From positions 1 through 36,311 of the forward strand of contig JASHRS010000065.1 of the NCBI GenBank assembly GCA_030037215.1: 36,311 nucleotides of DNA, written 5' to 3'. Below, piece by piece: positions 1 to 7,745 of this stretch (the stretch's first letter is position 1; each line of letters begins with the position of its first letter). The notes below the pieces were generated by a model that was not told where the DNA came from, ran no database searches, and saw only the letters and a program-made list of their open reading frames with translations. Position numbers and translations under genes: made by a program. The DNA comes from Silvibacterium sp. (GTDB lineage: Bacteria; Acidobacteriota; Terriglobia; Terriglobales; Acidobacteriaceae).

Positions 1-30
1 GAGCCGATGAAGGTGCTGAGGACCGAGTGA
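1..30 (+). CDS. possible 3' end of an upstream gene (partial)
   Basis: Frame 1 is open from the window edge and gives nine residues (EPMKVLRTE) before a TGA at 28-30. A dispersed repeat copy starts on the next base. In this region repeat copies commonly follow directly on stop codons of plus-strand genes (after trpG and after the gene ending at 5430), so this may be the tail of a real gene. Nine codons cannot prove coding, and nothing can be said of function. Confidence 0.25.
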   Translation, partial: EPMKVLRTE

Positions 31-89
31 GGACTCGCCGTCCAGGCACAGGCGCCTTCGGTGCCACTCTAGCGCTGGCTTTTTCGGCC
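31..89 (+). repeat. dispersed repeat R1, copy 1
   Basis: The copy begins GGACTCGCCGTCCAGGCACA and continues with a GGCGCCTTCGGTGCC hairpin-like core. It aligns without gaps to 9923-9981, with about 44 of 59 bases identical by eye. The first part is also nearly identical to 12337-12368 inside mutS2. It is a short intergenic interspersed repeat with no coding content of its own. Confidence 0.75.
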
Positions 90-125
90 CTTCCCTTTGG
101 TCAGGATTGGCGATATACAGCAGCG

Positions 126-824
126 TCAGTTGACGGGTTTTGTGTCTGGAGTGCCGTCTGACCAATGCGAAACCGGAACCATGAAAATTGTGAATCGGTC
201 TTCTTTGTCTTCGGCTGCAACCAGAGGGGAGCCTTCAAGGTTCGCGCCCCAGAGATCTGCGTTCACCAAGGGAGTAAAAAACATCAGGTGGGGGTGCCAG
301 TGTCCGTTGGTGCTGTCCAGATAACCCTGCTTGGACATCATGTAGCACATGGCTCCGGGTTCGATGGGCGGAATGGTTTTCCGGTCGAGCGCGGTCTGGA
401 GGTCCTTTAACATCTCGGTTTTCGATTTTCCTTCAAGAATCAGTTTTGTTTTCAGGATCGTAGTGGGAAGGTAGGACCGGGCTGCCGCGGCGTTCACGCA
501 GAAAGGGCCTCGGATTTCAGGGTTCCAGAAATCGTGGTCGTCGATCGCTTTCGTCCATGAGCGCTCGACGAAGCAGGTGAAGCCATTGCTACCTTTGACC
601 GCAGTGTTATATCCGTGAGGACCGAGGACGAGGATTTCTGCATGGTCCGAGATGGATGCAGGTGCGGCGCTGCGCGCCAGAGCGATTTCGGTGTTTTGAT
701 CCGCTATGAGGTACTGATCAAGGGGGGCCATGTTTGGGTATGGTGTCTGGTCGGTTTGGGCGCTCGCGACTGCGGCAAAGAGAACGAAGGGCAGAAAAAC
801 GACGCCAATTAGCTTTTGCTGCAT
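126..824 (-). CDS. secreted protein of unknown function
   Basis: A 232-residue protein with a clear Sec signal peptide: positive start MQQK, a hydrophobic stretch to about residue 19, then an ASAQ cleavage site. It is therefore predicted to be exported to the periplasm or beyond. The mature part has several cysteines (for example in GFTCFVER, GPFCVN and GAMCYM) and a conserved-looking segment NGHWHPHLMFF around residue 175. I do not recognise a named domain or a catalytic motif. The ATG at 824 is preceded on the minus strand by GGGGAGAA at normal distance, which supports this start. It is divergent from trpE, about 110 bases apart. Function unknown; it looks like a lineage-specific hypothetical. 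Confidence 0.8.
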   Translation of the reverse strand: MQQKLIGVVFLPFVLFAAVASAQTDQTPYPNMAPLDQYLIADQNTEIALARSAAPASISDHAEILVLGPHGYNTAVKGSNGFTCFVERSWTKAIDDHDFWNPEIRGPFCVNAAAARSYLPTTILKTKLILEGKSKTEMLKDLQTALDRKTIPPIEPGAMCYMMSKQGYLDSTNGHWHPHLMFFTPLVNADLWGANLEGSPLVAAEDKEDRFTIFMVPVSHWSDGTPDTKPVN

Positions 825-935
825 CAGATTCTCCCCTTAAGAGGATGAGACGTCTGTTGCATGAGACTGCCCATTTGCGATTTGGGAAGCGGCGGTGATT
901 CGCTTTGGAGCAGGATTTACCATGAGGGATACCTT

Positions 936-2468
936 ATGCGATCTGAAACGACTTCTATTCCTGGGCGCGCGGAGTTTCTGAAGCTGGCGCGCGAGCACAC
1001 CCTGGTTCCGGTTTACCGGAGGCTGACGGCGGATGTCGAAACACCGGTAACGGCGTTTCTGCGGCTGGCGGCAGATGAGCCGGAGTGCTTCATTCTGGAG
1101 TCGGTCGAAGGCGGCGAGAACGTGGGCCGGTACACGTTTATCGGCATTGAGCCGTACAAGAGGATCGTCTCGCACGGGACCCAGATTGAGATTCGTGAAC
1201 GTGGGAAGACAAAGCGCGTCGAGGGGAATATTTTTTCGCTTTGGAAAGAGGCTCTGGAAGGGCACAAGCCTGCACGGGTGAGCGGACTGCCTCCCTTTAC
1301 GGCCGGCGCTGTGGGATTTTTTGCGTATGACGTGGTGCGGCAGATTGAAAAGCTGCCGGAGCAGACGGTGGATGACCTTGGGCTGCCGGATGCGTGCCTG
1401 ATGTTCTTTGACGAAGTGCTGGCTTTCGATCATGTGAAGAAAGAGATTCTGCTGATGGTGACGGCGGATGTTCGCAGGCAGAAGCCGCAGGCGGCGTATG
1501 AGGATGCGGTGAAGCGGCTCAAGCGGCTGGAGCGGAAACTGGCGCGTCCGCTGCCGAAGGTGAAGCACAAAAAGACCGCAGGCAAGTTGAAGATCGAGCC
1601 GCAGATGAAGAAAAGGGATTTTCTGACGGCGGTGGAGCGGTCGAAAGAATACATTGCGGCGGGCGATATCTTTCAGGTGGTGGTGTCGCAGCGGTTCGAT
1701 GTGAAGCCGGAGGTCGATCCGTTTGAGGTGTACCGGGCGCTGCGGATCGTGAACCCGTCGCCGTATTTGTATTTTTTGCGGTTCGGGCTGGAGAAGGCCG
1801 CGGACATACATATTGTGGGATCGTCTCCGGAATTATTAGTGAGAGTGCAGGGGCGGAAGGTGGAGTACAGACCGATTGCGGGGACGCTGCCGCGAGGCGC
1901 AAACGAGGAAGAAGACCTGGCGCTGGAAGAGCGGCTGCTACACGATGAGAAAGAGCGCGCGGAGCATGTGATGCTGGTGGACCTGGGACGCAACGATGTG
2001 GGGAGGGTGAGCGAGTACGGGTCGGTAAGAGTGAAAGACCTGATGTTTATCGAGCGATACTCGCACGTGATGCACCTGGTGAGCACGATTGAGGGAAAAC
2101 TACGCGAGGGACTGACGGCTGTGGACGCTTTCAAGGCGTGCTTTCCGGCGGGGACGCTAAGCGGCGCGCCGAAGATTCGCGCGATGGAGATTATTGAGGA
2201 ACTGGAGCCGACGCGGAGGGGGATTTACGGCGGTAGCGTGCTGTATGCAGATTTTTCGGGGAATCTGACGTCGTGCATCGGGATTCGCACGCTGCTGATG
2301 CGCGGGAAACAGGGGCATATCCAGGCAGGTGCAGGGATTGTTGCGGATTCGGTTCCGGAGAGCGAGTACGAGGAGAGCGTGAACAAGGCGAGGGCGGTGG
2401 TAAGGGCGATTGAACTTGCCGTTCAGGCGACTCCTTCGGGTGGCCGCTCCCGTTGGTCGCGGAACTAG
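936..2468 (+). CDS. trpE: anthranilate synthase component I
   Basis: Converts chorismate to anthranilate, using ammonia supplied by TrpG; first committed step of tryptophan synthesis, cytoplasmic. The N-terminal part has an LLES-like motif (FILES, about residue 52) followed by GRYTFIG, the usual tryptophan feedback site of TrpE, which argues against PabB. The C-terminal chorismate-binding domain shows RPIAGTLPRG, VDLGRNDVGRV, GTLSGAPKIRAMEI and GIYGGSVLY. I chose the ATG at 936 because GAGGGA lies 6 bases upstream and MRSETTSIPGRAEFLKLA is the usual family start. An in-frame ATG at 861 would add 25 unlikely residues. The last ~16 residues (VQATPSGGRSRWSRN) are encoded by a dispersed repeat. 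The partner trpG lies 1.3 kb downstream instead of adjacent. Confidence 0.96.
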   Translation: MRSETTSIPGRAEFLKLAREHTLVPVYRRLTADVETPVTAFLRLAADEPECFILESVEGGENVGRYTFIGIEPYKRIVSHGTQIEIRERGKTKRVEGNIFSLWKEALEGHKPARVSGLPPFTAGAVGFFAYDVVRQIEKLPEQTVDDLGLPDACLMFFDEVLAFDHVKKEILLMVTADVRRQKPQAAYEDAVKRLKRLERKLARPLPKVKHKKTAGKLKIEPQMKKRDFLTAVERSKEYIAAGDIFQVVVSQRFDVKPEVDPFEVYRALRIVNPSPYLYFLRFGLEKAADIHIVGSSPELLVRVQGRKVEYRPIAGTLPRGANEEEDLALEERLLHDEKERAEHVMLVDLGRNDVGRVSEYGSVRVKDLMFIERYSHVMHLVSTIEGKLREGLTAVDAFKACFPAGTLSGAPKIRAMEIIEELEPTRRGIYGGSVLYADFSGNLTSCIGIRTLLMRGKQGHIQAGAGIVADSVPESEYEESVNKARAVVRAIELAVQATPSGGRSRWSRN

Positions 2469-2470
2469 CC
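2416..2470 (+). repeat. dispersed repeat R1, copy overlapping the trpE 3' end
   Basis: CTTGCCGTTCAGGCGACTCC starts the copy, and it ends with CGCTCCCGTTGGTCGCG (2445-2461). That 17-base string is identical to 4399-4415 after trpG. The copy is translated as the C-terminal tail of TrpE and supplies its TAG stop. Confidence 0.75.
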
Positions 2471-2516
2471 GTCAGAGCACACGACATTCGCGATTTTGGA
2501 TTGAGGAATTTAAGTC

Positions 2517-2966
2517 TTGATTCGTATTGAACGAGCCGGGATGGATCGCGTGGACGAGGCTTATGCCATTGTCCAGGAGTACTACGAGGCCGTCGACGTG
2601 GTAGTGCGTGAAGATGCGGACAAATTTGCGCACGAATATTTTGGCAATGGTGCGGGTGTGTGGCTGGCGCGAGACGGCGAAGCAGTTGTTGGCTGCATCG
2701 CGTTGCGTGAACTGGAAGGTTTTGAGCAGAGTGGAGAAGTGAAGCGGCTGTATGTGAAGCCGGAATGTCGCGGGCGAAAGATTGCGGAGCAGCTACTGGA
2801 AGCACTGGAAGAATACGCACGCGGGTTTGGATATCGGACGCTGTATCTGGACTCGAAGGATGATCTCATAGATGCGATTCGCTTCTATCAAAAGCATGGT
2901 TATGAGGCGTGCGGGCGGTATAACGAGAATCCGCAGGCGACGGTGTTTATGAGGAAGGAGCTGTGA
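2517..2966 (+). CDS. GNAT family N-acetyltransferase
   Basis: A 149-residue protein of the GCN5-related acetyltransferase fold, which transfers the acetyl group of acetyl-CoA to an amine. The acetyl-CoA binding core is VKRLYVKPECRGRKIAEQLL (about residues 78-97). The usual R-x-x-G-x-G/A loop reads RGRKIA, so the fourth position is Lys rather than Gly. The closing strand and helix, AIRFYQKHGYEACGRY, is typical. The start is TTG at 2517 with GAGGA 9 bases upstream; it lies 48 bases after the trpE stop, so co-transcription is likely. The substrate cannot be told from sequence. Confidence 0.88.
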   Translation: MIRIERAGMDRVDEAYAIVQEYYEAVDVVVREDADKFAHEYFGNGAGVWLARDGEAVVGCIALRELEGFEQSGEVKRLYVKPECRGRKIAEQLLEALEEYARGFGYRTLYLDSKDDLIDAIRFYQKHGYEACGRYNENPQATVFMRKEL

Positions 2967-2994
2967 GCGGGAGTGAAGTCCCGTACTTTCGTGC

Positions 2995-3738
2995 ATGAAA
3001 ATGGCGCTGTATGGACGGGCGGCTTTTGGGGCGGCGGCGGTGCTCTTCGGCGTCATCGCATTGATGTGGCACGACGCCGACACCTGGCAGAACGTGCACC
3101 ATATCTGGAGCCTGCCTTTTGGCGCCATCATCGGCGGCTGTCTGATGGCCGCTCAAATCGCGGGCGGGATTGGAATACAGCACCCGCGGACGGTGCGCCT
3201 CGCTTCGGTTGTGCTTGGCATCGTCTATTTGTGCTTCGCGCTGGCTTGCATTCCCGACATCATTGCCGCAGCGAACATTTATGAGAAATATGGCGGGAGC
3301 TTCTTCCTGTTCCTTTCCTTATTCTGGGGTGCGATCGCGCTGTACGCTGCAACGGAGGCGAATGCAGCGAGGGCGGCAGTGTTCGGCCGACTGGCGCGCC
3401 TTGGGCTCGGCGTGTGCGCCATTTCCTTCATGCTGGGTCAGGCACTCCTTCTTCGTGATACGGCAAGCGCGGTTCCGAAGTGGATTCCACCGGGGCAGAT
3501 GTTCTGGGCAGTTCTCACGACGGCAGGATTTGGGCTTGCGGCCATCGCCATTCTTGTCAACCGCCATGCGCGGCTTGCGATGCGCATGATGGTCCTCATG
3601 GTGGGCCTCTTTGGCCTGCTGGTATGGGTGCCCCTACTAATTGCTCACCCGGAGGCACATTTCAACTGGTCCGAATGCGCCGAGACCCTTCTGGTCACGG
3701 GGGCTGCCTGGATGGTGGCCGATTTGAAGTCTTTCTGA
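2995..3738 (+). CDS. DoxX-like polytopic membrane protein
   Basis: A 247-residue very hydrophobic protein with about seven to eight predicted membrane helices (roughly 8-25, 40-58, 68-88, 100-117, 129-150, 167-186, 193-212, 228-243). The second half, with MFWAVLTTAGFGLAAIAIL, LFGLLVWVPLLIAHP and a closing GAAWMVAD, resembles DoxX-type membrane proteins common in Acidobacteria. That assignment is from memory of the family, not a search. The first ATG (2995) has only a weak ribosome site; the ATG two codons on is an alternative. It sits 28 bases after the acetyltransferase gene and before trpG, probably in one transcript. Function unknown. Confidence 0.8.
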   Translation: MKMALYGRAAFGAAAVLFGVIALMWHDADTWQNVHHIWSLPFGAIIGGCLMAAQIAGGIGIQHPRTVRLASVVLGIVYLCFALACIPDIIAAANIYEKYGGSFFLFLSLFWGAIALYAATEANAARAAVFGRLARLGLGVCAISFMLGQALLLRDTASAVPKWIPPGQMFWAVLTTAGFGLAAIAILVNRHARLAMRMMVLMVGLFGLLVWVPLLIAHPEAHFNWSECAETLLVTGAAWMVADLKSF

Positions 3739-3802
3739 AAGAAATTTGAAAGGCTTTATGTGGGCCACCTTTTTACAGTCCGATTTACACTGAAGGCAGC
3801 GT

Positions 3803-4366
3803 ATGGTTTTTGTTTTAGACAATTACGACTCGTTTACCTACAACCTTGTGCAGTACATGGGCGAGCTCGGCGCGGAGATGGTGATCCGGCGCAACGACGA
3901 GCTGACGGTTGATGAGGTTGAGGCGCTCGGGCCGGAGCGGATTGTGCTATCGCCTGGACCGTGCACGCCGCAAGAAGCTGGGATTTCGATTGAACTAGTC
4001 CGGCGGATGGCGGGAAAGGTTCCGATATTGGGTGTGTGTCTGGGGCATCAGGCGATCGGAGCGGCGTTTGGCGGGGATGTGGTGCGGGCTCCGAAACTGA
4101 TGCATGGCAAGACAAGCGAAGTGGAGCACGACGGGAAGACGGTGTTTACCGGGGTTGCCAGCCCGATGACGTGCACGCGCTACCACTCGCTGATTGTGAG
4201 CGAGAAGAATTTGCCGGAGGAACTGGAGATTTCGGCGCGGACGGCGGACGGAACAATTATGGGATTGCGGCACAAGAAATATCAGGTTGAGGGCGTGCAG
4301 TTTCATCCTGAGAGCGTGCTGACGGCAGACGGCAAGCGGTTGATTCAGAATTTCCTGGAGCTGTGA
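3803..4366 (+). CDS. trpG: anthranilate synthase component II (glutamine amidotransferase)
   Basis: Hydrolyses glutamine and passes ammonia to TrpE. The 187-residue length is that of a stand-alone class-I amidotransferase subunit. The start [20 protein letters not shown] is diagnostic for TrpG/PabA. The catalytic triad is visible: Cys79 in [10 protein letters not shown], and His168 and Glu170 in VQFHPES. The oxyanion motif SPGPCTP is at about 50. TrpG and PabA cannot be separated by sequence alone. The nearby trpE with an LLES-type site makes TrpG the better name, though the subunit may also serve PabB. It is separated from trpE by two unrelated genes; a repeat copy follows directly after the stop. 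Confidence 0.94.
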   Translation: MVFVLDNYDSFTYNLVQYMGELGAEMVIRRNDELTVDEVEALGPERIVLSPGPCTPQEAGISIELVRRMAGKVPILGVCLGHQAIGAAFGGDVVRAPKLMHGKTSEVEHDGKTVFTGVASPMTCTRYHSLIVSEKNLPEELEISARTADGTIMGLRHKKYQVEGVQFHPESVLTADGKRLIQNFLEL

Positions 4367-4367
4367 C

Positions 4368-4420
4368 TGGCCGTCACGAGCGCACTGCTTCGCGTGGGCG
4401 CTCCCGTTGGTCGCGCGGCG
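4368..4420 (+). repeat. dispersed repeat R1, copy after trpG
   Basis: Begins two bases after the trpG stop with GGCCGTCACGAGCGC and includes TGCTTCGCGTGGGCGCTCCC. The 17 bases at 4399-4415 match 2445-2461 at the end of trpE exactly and in the same orientation. Confidence 0.72.
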
Positions 4421-4497
4421 TCATCCTGGATAGTTGGGAGATAATGCAGGCTCATCCTTGTTCCGGATGACAGCGTGATTTTGTATATACAGACTTT

Positions 4498-5430
4498 ATG
4501 AGACATTCGGCGATATGGATTTTGAGCTTTATTGTGGCTGGGGCAGTGGTCGCTTCAGCGCAAGAGGCTCCGATTGCATATGTGCCGACGGATGGGGTGA
4601 CGGTGTCGGGCTCGCTGTCGGTGGAGAACGGCAAGGCAAGCATAGGGAACAACGGAACGATTACGGCGGGTGACTCGACGGCAGAGGTCAAGCTGGCACG
4701 CGGTGGTGAACTGAAGGTTTGCACGTCGACGAAAGTGAGTTTGTCGCGAGACACGAGCATTCCGGCTGCGGATGCCGGACTGATGATCGCGCTTGATCGC
4801 GGGGCGCTGGAGGCAAGTTATACGCCTGGCAATTATTCGGATGTGCTGCTGACGCCCGATCTGCGGATTTTGATTTCCGGGCCGGGAACGGCGGACCTGA
4901 AGATTCGCGTGAACGATAAGGGCGATACCTGCCTGGATAATCATGGAGCGAATGCGCCATATGTGACGGTGACGAGCCAGTTCGAAGGCGGAGTGTACCG
5001 GGTGCAAGCAAACCAACGGGTGATGTTCGAGGGCGGCAGCCTGGAGAAGGTAGTGGATAACGAGCCGGAGCCGTGCGGGTGTCCAGTCCCAACGCCTCCA
5101 GTAGAAGTGGCGAGCACGGCAGCACCTGCAACAACGAAGGCTGAAGCTGCGAATCCGTTTCCGCTGGCGCAGAGCGAGGGGTTGGCAAAGGCTCCGGCTG
5201 CTCCCGTGACGCCAGAGACACCTGTAGGTACGACGCATGCTGAGGTTGAGGCGCCGATTACTTATGATGCGAAGGCCACACCGAATCCGCAGACTCCGGA
5301 TGCGGCGGGGAAGCCGCCTGTGAATGCTTCAACGAGTGCTGCAGCGCCTGTGATACCTGCGAAGAAGAAACAGGGCGGATTCTTTCACGCGATCGGGCAC
5401 TTCTTTGCGAAGGCGTTTGGCGGGGACTAG
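4498..5430 (+). CDS. secreted protein with FecR-like beta domain
   Basis: A 310-residue protein with a signal peptide ending at about residue 21 (VVASAQE). Residues 30-190 form a beta-rich segment (GDSTAEVKLARGGELKVC, GALEASYTPGNYSDVLL, FEGGVYRVQANQRVMFEGG) that resembles FecR-type domains seen in many secreted proteins. Residues 195-285 are Pro/Ala/Thr-rich and low in complexity, with CGCP at the junction. The end is basic then hydrophobic (KKKQGGFFHAIGHFFAKAFGG), like a surface- or membrane-contacting tail. It has no catalytic motif. It lies between trpG and efp and is flanked on both sides by R1 repeat copies. A structural envelope role is a guess. Confidence 0.82.
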   Translation: MRHSAIWILSFIVAGAVVASAQEAPIAYVPTDGVTVSGSLSVENGKASIGNNGTITAGDSTAEVKLARGGELKVCTSTKVSLSRDTSIPAADAGLMIALDRGALEASYTPGNYSDVLLTPDLRILISGPGTADLKIRVNDKGDTCLDNHGANAPYVTVTSQFEGGVYRVQANQRVMFEGGSLEKVVDNEPEPCGCPVPTPPVEVASTAAPATTKAEAANPFPLAQSEGLAKAPAAPVTPETPVGTTHAEVEAPITYDAKATPNPQTPDAAGKPPVNASTSAAAPVIPAKKKQGGFFHAIGHFFAKAFGGD

Positions 5431-5496
5431 CCCCTTCGACTTCGCTCAGGGCGAGCTGTCCAGGCGACGGCTTCGCATGGCCCTCCCATTGGTTGG
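5431..5496 (+). repeat. dispersed repeat R1, copy before efp
   Basis: Starts on the base after the TAG of the gene ending at 5430: CCCCTTCGACTTCGCTCAGG, then GCGAGCTGTCCAGGCGACGG and CTTCGCATGGCC. The TTCGCTCAGGGC...CTGTCCAG(G/A)CGAC core is shared with 10564-10602. The tail CCCATTGGTTGG corresponds to CCCGTTGGTCGC of the trpE and trpG copies. Confidence 0.75.
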
Positions 5497-5520
5497 GAAT
5501 CTTAAAGTTTGAGATAAAAT
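5493..5520 (+). promoter_or_regulatory. candidate promoter of efp
   Basis: TTGGGA (5493-5498) and TAAAAT (5515-5520) are separated by 16 bases, about 97 bases before the efp start. The -35 part overlaps the end of the R1 repeat, so the repeat may contribute promoter bases. Found by eye only. Confidence 0.38.
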
Positions 5521-5616
5521 TGAAGGCGGAGCGTTTCTTCACAGCCCGCATGGGCGATTGAGGCATTTTCCCGAAATGCCGCGAAATTCTCAAGACATCA
5601 GTAAGGAGTTTTACTT

Positions 5617-6177
5617 ATGGCGATTCCCGCCACACAGATGCGTCCGGGCATGATTATCAAGCACAACGGCGAGCTACATGCCGTGTTTTCGGTGGAACAC
5701 AGGACGCCCGGCAACCTACGCGCGTTTATCCAGGCCAAGCTGCGGAATCTGCGCACGGGCGCAATGTTTGAGCACCGTTTTCGCTCGCCCGATCCGATTG
5801 ACCGGGTGGTGGTTGATGAGATTCCGATGGAGTTTCTCTACAATGACGGCGATGATTATTACTTCATGAACACGGAGAACTACGAGCAGACGCACCTGAA
5901 GCGGGACACGCTAGGCGATGCGGTGGAGTATCTGACGGCGAACCTGCAGATCACGGTGTCGTTCTTCGATGGCGTGGCGGTGGGCATTGAACTTCCGCAG
6001 ACCGTGGAGCTGACGGTTGTGGAGACCGAGCCGGGGCTGAAGTCGGCGACGGCGTCTTCGGTGACGAAGCCTGCGACGCTGGAGACGGGGCTGGTTGTGC
6101 AGGTGCCTCCGTTTATTAATGAGGGCGAGAAGATTCGCGTGGATACGGCTGAGGGGGCGTATCTTTCGCGTGCATAG
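5617..6177 (+). CDS. efp: translation elongation factor P
   Basis: Binds between the P and E sites of stalled ribosomes and helps peptide bonds form at consecutive prolines. The length of 186 residues is the family norm. It has the N-terminal KOW-like domain (ATQMRPGMIIKHNGELHAV), the middle OB domain, and the C-terminal OB signature (VTKPATLETGLVVQVPPFI, GEKIRVDT). AAGGAG at 5603-5608 fixes the ATG. The loop that reaches the tRNA reads RTPGNLRAF. The residue aligned with the modified Lys34 of E. coli is Asn33, so neither EpmA-type lysylation nor EarP-type rhamnosylation is possible at that residue. A terminator follows directly. Confidence 0.97.
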   Translation: MAIPATQMRPGMIIKHNGELHAVFSVEHRTPGNLRAFIQAKLRNLRTGAMFEHRFRSPDPIDRVVVDEIPMEFLYNDGDDYYFMNTENYEQTHLKRDTLGDAVEYLTANLQITVSFFDGVAVGIELPQTVELTVVETEPGLKSATASSVTKPATLETGLVVQVPPFINEGEKIRVDTAEGAYLSRA

Positions 6178-6197
6178 CTTGTATTGAGATAGTCGGA

Positions 6198-6229
6198 CGG
6201 CGCGGCGATGGCTGCGCCGGTTTTTTATT
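6198..6229 (+). terminator. rho-independent terminator after efp
   Basis: CGGCGC (6198-6203) pairs with GCGCCG (6214-6219), followed at once by six T (6221-6226). It begins 20 bases after the efp stop. Confidence 0.82.
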
Positions 6230-6311
6230 TGCGCTGTAATAGGTCAGTGTGTTGCGGTGCTTGCGCGGTGTCGGCGTATCTGAAAGACTGACTGCGCGTC
6301 GGTTGAATTTT

Positions 6312-6593
6312 ATGGTTCGTCATTATTTGATTAAGGGGCGTGTGCAAGGCGTGGGCTTTCGCTGGTATGTACACCGGGAGGCGGGCGCTCTTGGTTTGCA
6401 TGGCTGGGTTCGTAATACCGAGGATGGGCACGTCGAGGTCGTTGCGTCGGGCGAGGCCGAGGACCTGGAGCTGCTGCGGGAGGCGTTACAGCGAGGATCG
6501 CGCGGAAGCCGCGTGGACGCGATTGTGGAGCATGAGCTGGCGGACAGCGAAGCCGAGTGGCTTGGGCCTTTCCAGATTGAAGGCGCATGGTGA
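6312..6593 (+). CDS. acyP: acylphosphatase
   Basis: Hydrolyses the carboxyl-phosphate bond of acyl phosphates; small cytoplasmic enzyme. At 93 residues it is the usual length. The signature GRVQGVGFRWYVHREA carries the catalytic Arg (R17), and GWVRNTEDGHVEV carries the catalytic Asn (N35). The start at 6312 (MVRHYLIKGRVQ) matches the family; longer in-frame starts upstream would add unrelated residues. It follows the efp terminator and precedes apt by 71 bases. Confidence 0.94.
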   Translation: MVRHYLIKGRVQGVGFRWYVHREAGALGLHGWVRNTEDGHVEVVASGEAEDLELLREALQRGSRGSRVDAIVEHELADSEAEWLGPFQIEGAW

Positions 6594-6664
6594 AGCGCTA
6601 GCCAATGCGGTTGGTTTTCAGATTCATAATGCCGAGCATTAAAGAATTAAAGGAGCGGTGAATT

Positions 6665-7210
6665 TTGGTTACTCATCAACCCATCAATTGCGAGCCTTTG
6701 AAGGAACTGGTGCGCACGGTTCCGGATTTCCCCAAGCCGGGGATTTTGTTTTATGACATCACGACTCTACTGAAGGACAAGAAGGGATTTGCAGAGCTGA
6801 TCGATGCGCTGGCGGCGCACTATATCGGGAAAGAAGTTGATCTGGTGCTGGGCATTGAGGCGCGCGGATTTATTTTTGGCCCAGCGCTGGCATACCGGCT
6901 GAATGCGGGATTCGTTCCGGTGCGGAAGCCGAAGAAGCTTCCGGCGAAGACAGCGCGCGTGACATATGATCTGGAATACGGGACGGATTCACTAGAGATT
7001 CATCTGGACGCGATTGAAGCGGGACAGAATGTAGTTCTGGTGGATGATTTGCTGGCTACAGGCGGGACGATGGAAGCAACGGTGAAGCTGGTGCAGCAGC
7101 TCGGCGGGCATATTGCCGGACTGGCATTTGCTGTGGAGCTGGATTTTCTCAAAGGGCGCGAGCGGTTTCCCGATTTTGATGTGTTCAGCCTGCTGCACTA
7201 TAGCGAATAG
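6665..7210 (+). CDS. apt: adenine phosphoribosyltransferase
   Basis: Makes AMP from adenine and PRPP in purine salvage. At 181 residues it fits the family. The PRPP loop is [14 protein letters not shown] (about residues 121-134). Other family blocks are [17 protein letters not shown] near the start, [18 protein letters not shown] and RKPKKLPA. The start is TTG at 6665, chosen because AAGGAG at 6650-6655 lies 9 bases upstream and no ATG is suitably placed. The stop is followed by a run of AGCTAA-type repeat and then a terminator. Confidence 0.96.
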   Translation: MVTHQPINCEPLKELVRTVPDFPKPGILFYDITTLLKDKKGFAELIDALAAHYIGKEVDLVLGIEARGFIFGPALAYRLNAGFVPVRKPKKLPAKTARVTYDLEYGTDSLEIHLDAIEAGQNVVLVDDLLATGGTMEATVKLVQQLGGHIAGLAFAVELDFLKGRERFPDFDVFSLLHYSE

Positions 7211-7271
7211 CTGAGAGGCGGGTAGCTAAAGTCCGGGTAGCAAAGAACCGGGTAGCTAAAAAGTGGTCGGC
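7211..7271. repeat. AGCTAA-type degenerate tandem repeat (R2), copy after apt
   Basis: Contains GGGTAGCTAAAGTCCGGGTA (7220-7239) followed by further GGGTAGC(T/A)AA units. The AGCTAA(A/G)GTCCGGGTAGC string recurs right after the mutS2 stop (13846 onward). No coding content. Confidence 0.7.
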
Positions 7272-7300
7272 AAAGAGGCGCAGGTATGCGTCTCTTTTGC
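7272..7300 (+). terminator. rho-independent terminator after apt
   Basis: AAAGAGGCGCA (7272-7282) pairs with TGCGTCTCTTT (7287-7297) through one G-U pair, with loop GGTA and a T-rich tail (TTTTGCTTT). Confidence 0.75.
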
Positions 7301-7340
7301 TTTGAGCTGCATTCCCCGCGCCACTCAAAGACATGATGCC

Positions 7341-7637
7341 CTATCTTTGCGTTCTATGTCCGAGTGAGGCGACCGCTTCCAGCTCGGAAATCTGCAGATG
7401 CTCCTGCGGCTTGAGATAGCCTTTGCGTCGAAGCCAGTCATCCATGGAGGTGCGTAGTTTCTCGATTGGGACGCGGTAGCCGGCTTCGAGGAGGCCGTCG
7501 GCGACAGGGAGCGTGTCGTCGAAGATAGCATCGTTGGTGAAATTGCGCATTGCGAAGCTGTCGATCCATTTCAGCGGGCAGGGGTCGGCGTGACCTTCGG
7601 CGTCGATGCGTTCGATGTGGAGTTTGCGGACAAACAT
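7341..7637 (-). CDS. hypothetical protein, 98 residues
   Basis: A small soluble protein of mixed composition with no signal peptide or membrane segment. Segments such as WIDSFAMRNFTNDAIFDDTL and MDDWLRRKGYLKPQEHL look like a real folded protein. The reading frame fills the space between two AGCTAA-type repeat blocks. I see no known domain. No clear ribosome site precedes the ATG at 7637, so the start and the gene itself are less certain than its neighbours. It lies on the same strand as pckA and downstream of it, across a repeat block. Confidence 0.55.
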   Translation of the reverse strand: MFVRKLHIERIDAEGHADPCPLKWIDSFAMRNFTNDAIFDDTLPVADGLLEAGYRVPIEKLRTSMDDWLRRKGYLKPQEHLQISELEAVASLGHRTQR

Positions 7638-7640
7638 AGA

Positions 7641-7738
7641 AAAGCAGCTAAGAAGCAGGTAGCTGGTGAAGCGGGCAGCTAAAGTCCGGTTGGCTAAAGC
7701 CGGGAGCGGAATTCAATTGATCAGCCAGCTAACAGAGT
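7641..7738. repeat. AGCTAA-type degenerate repeat (R2), copy after pckA
   Basis: A run of AGCTAAGAAGC, AGGTAGCTGGTGAAGCGGGC, AGCTAAAGTCCGGTTGGCTA and CAGCCAGCTAACAG. GGTGAAGCGGGCAGCTAA (7666-7683) recurs with one change at about 9404-9421 on the other side of pckA, so pckA is bracketed by related repeats in direct orientation. Confidence 0.7.
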
Positions 7739-7745
7739 AAAACAA

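Noticed and set aside
861-935. longer TrpE start at 861
   Set aside because: The extra 25 residues do not look like TrpE, and the ATG at 936 has a good ribosome site.
837-1811. 324-residue open frame antisense to trpE
   Set aside because: Arg/His/Leu-rich composition typical of the complement of a GC-rich gene; trpE on the other strand has full family motifs.
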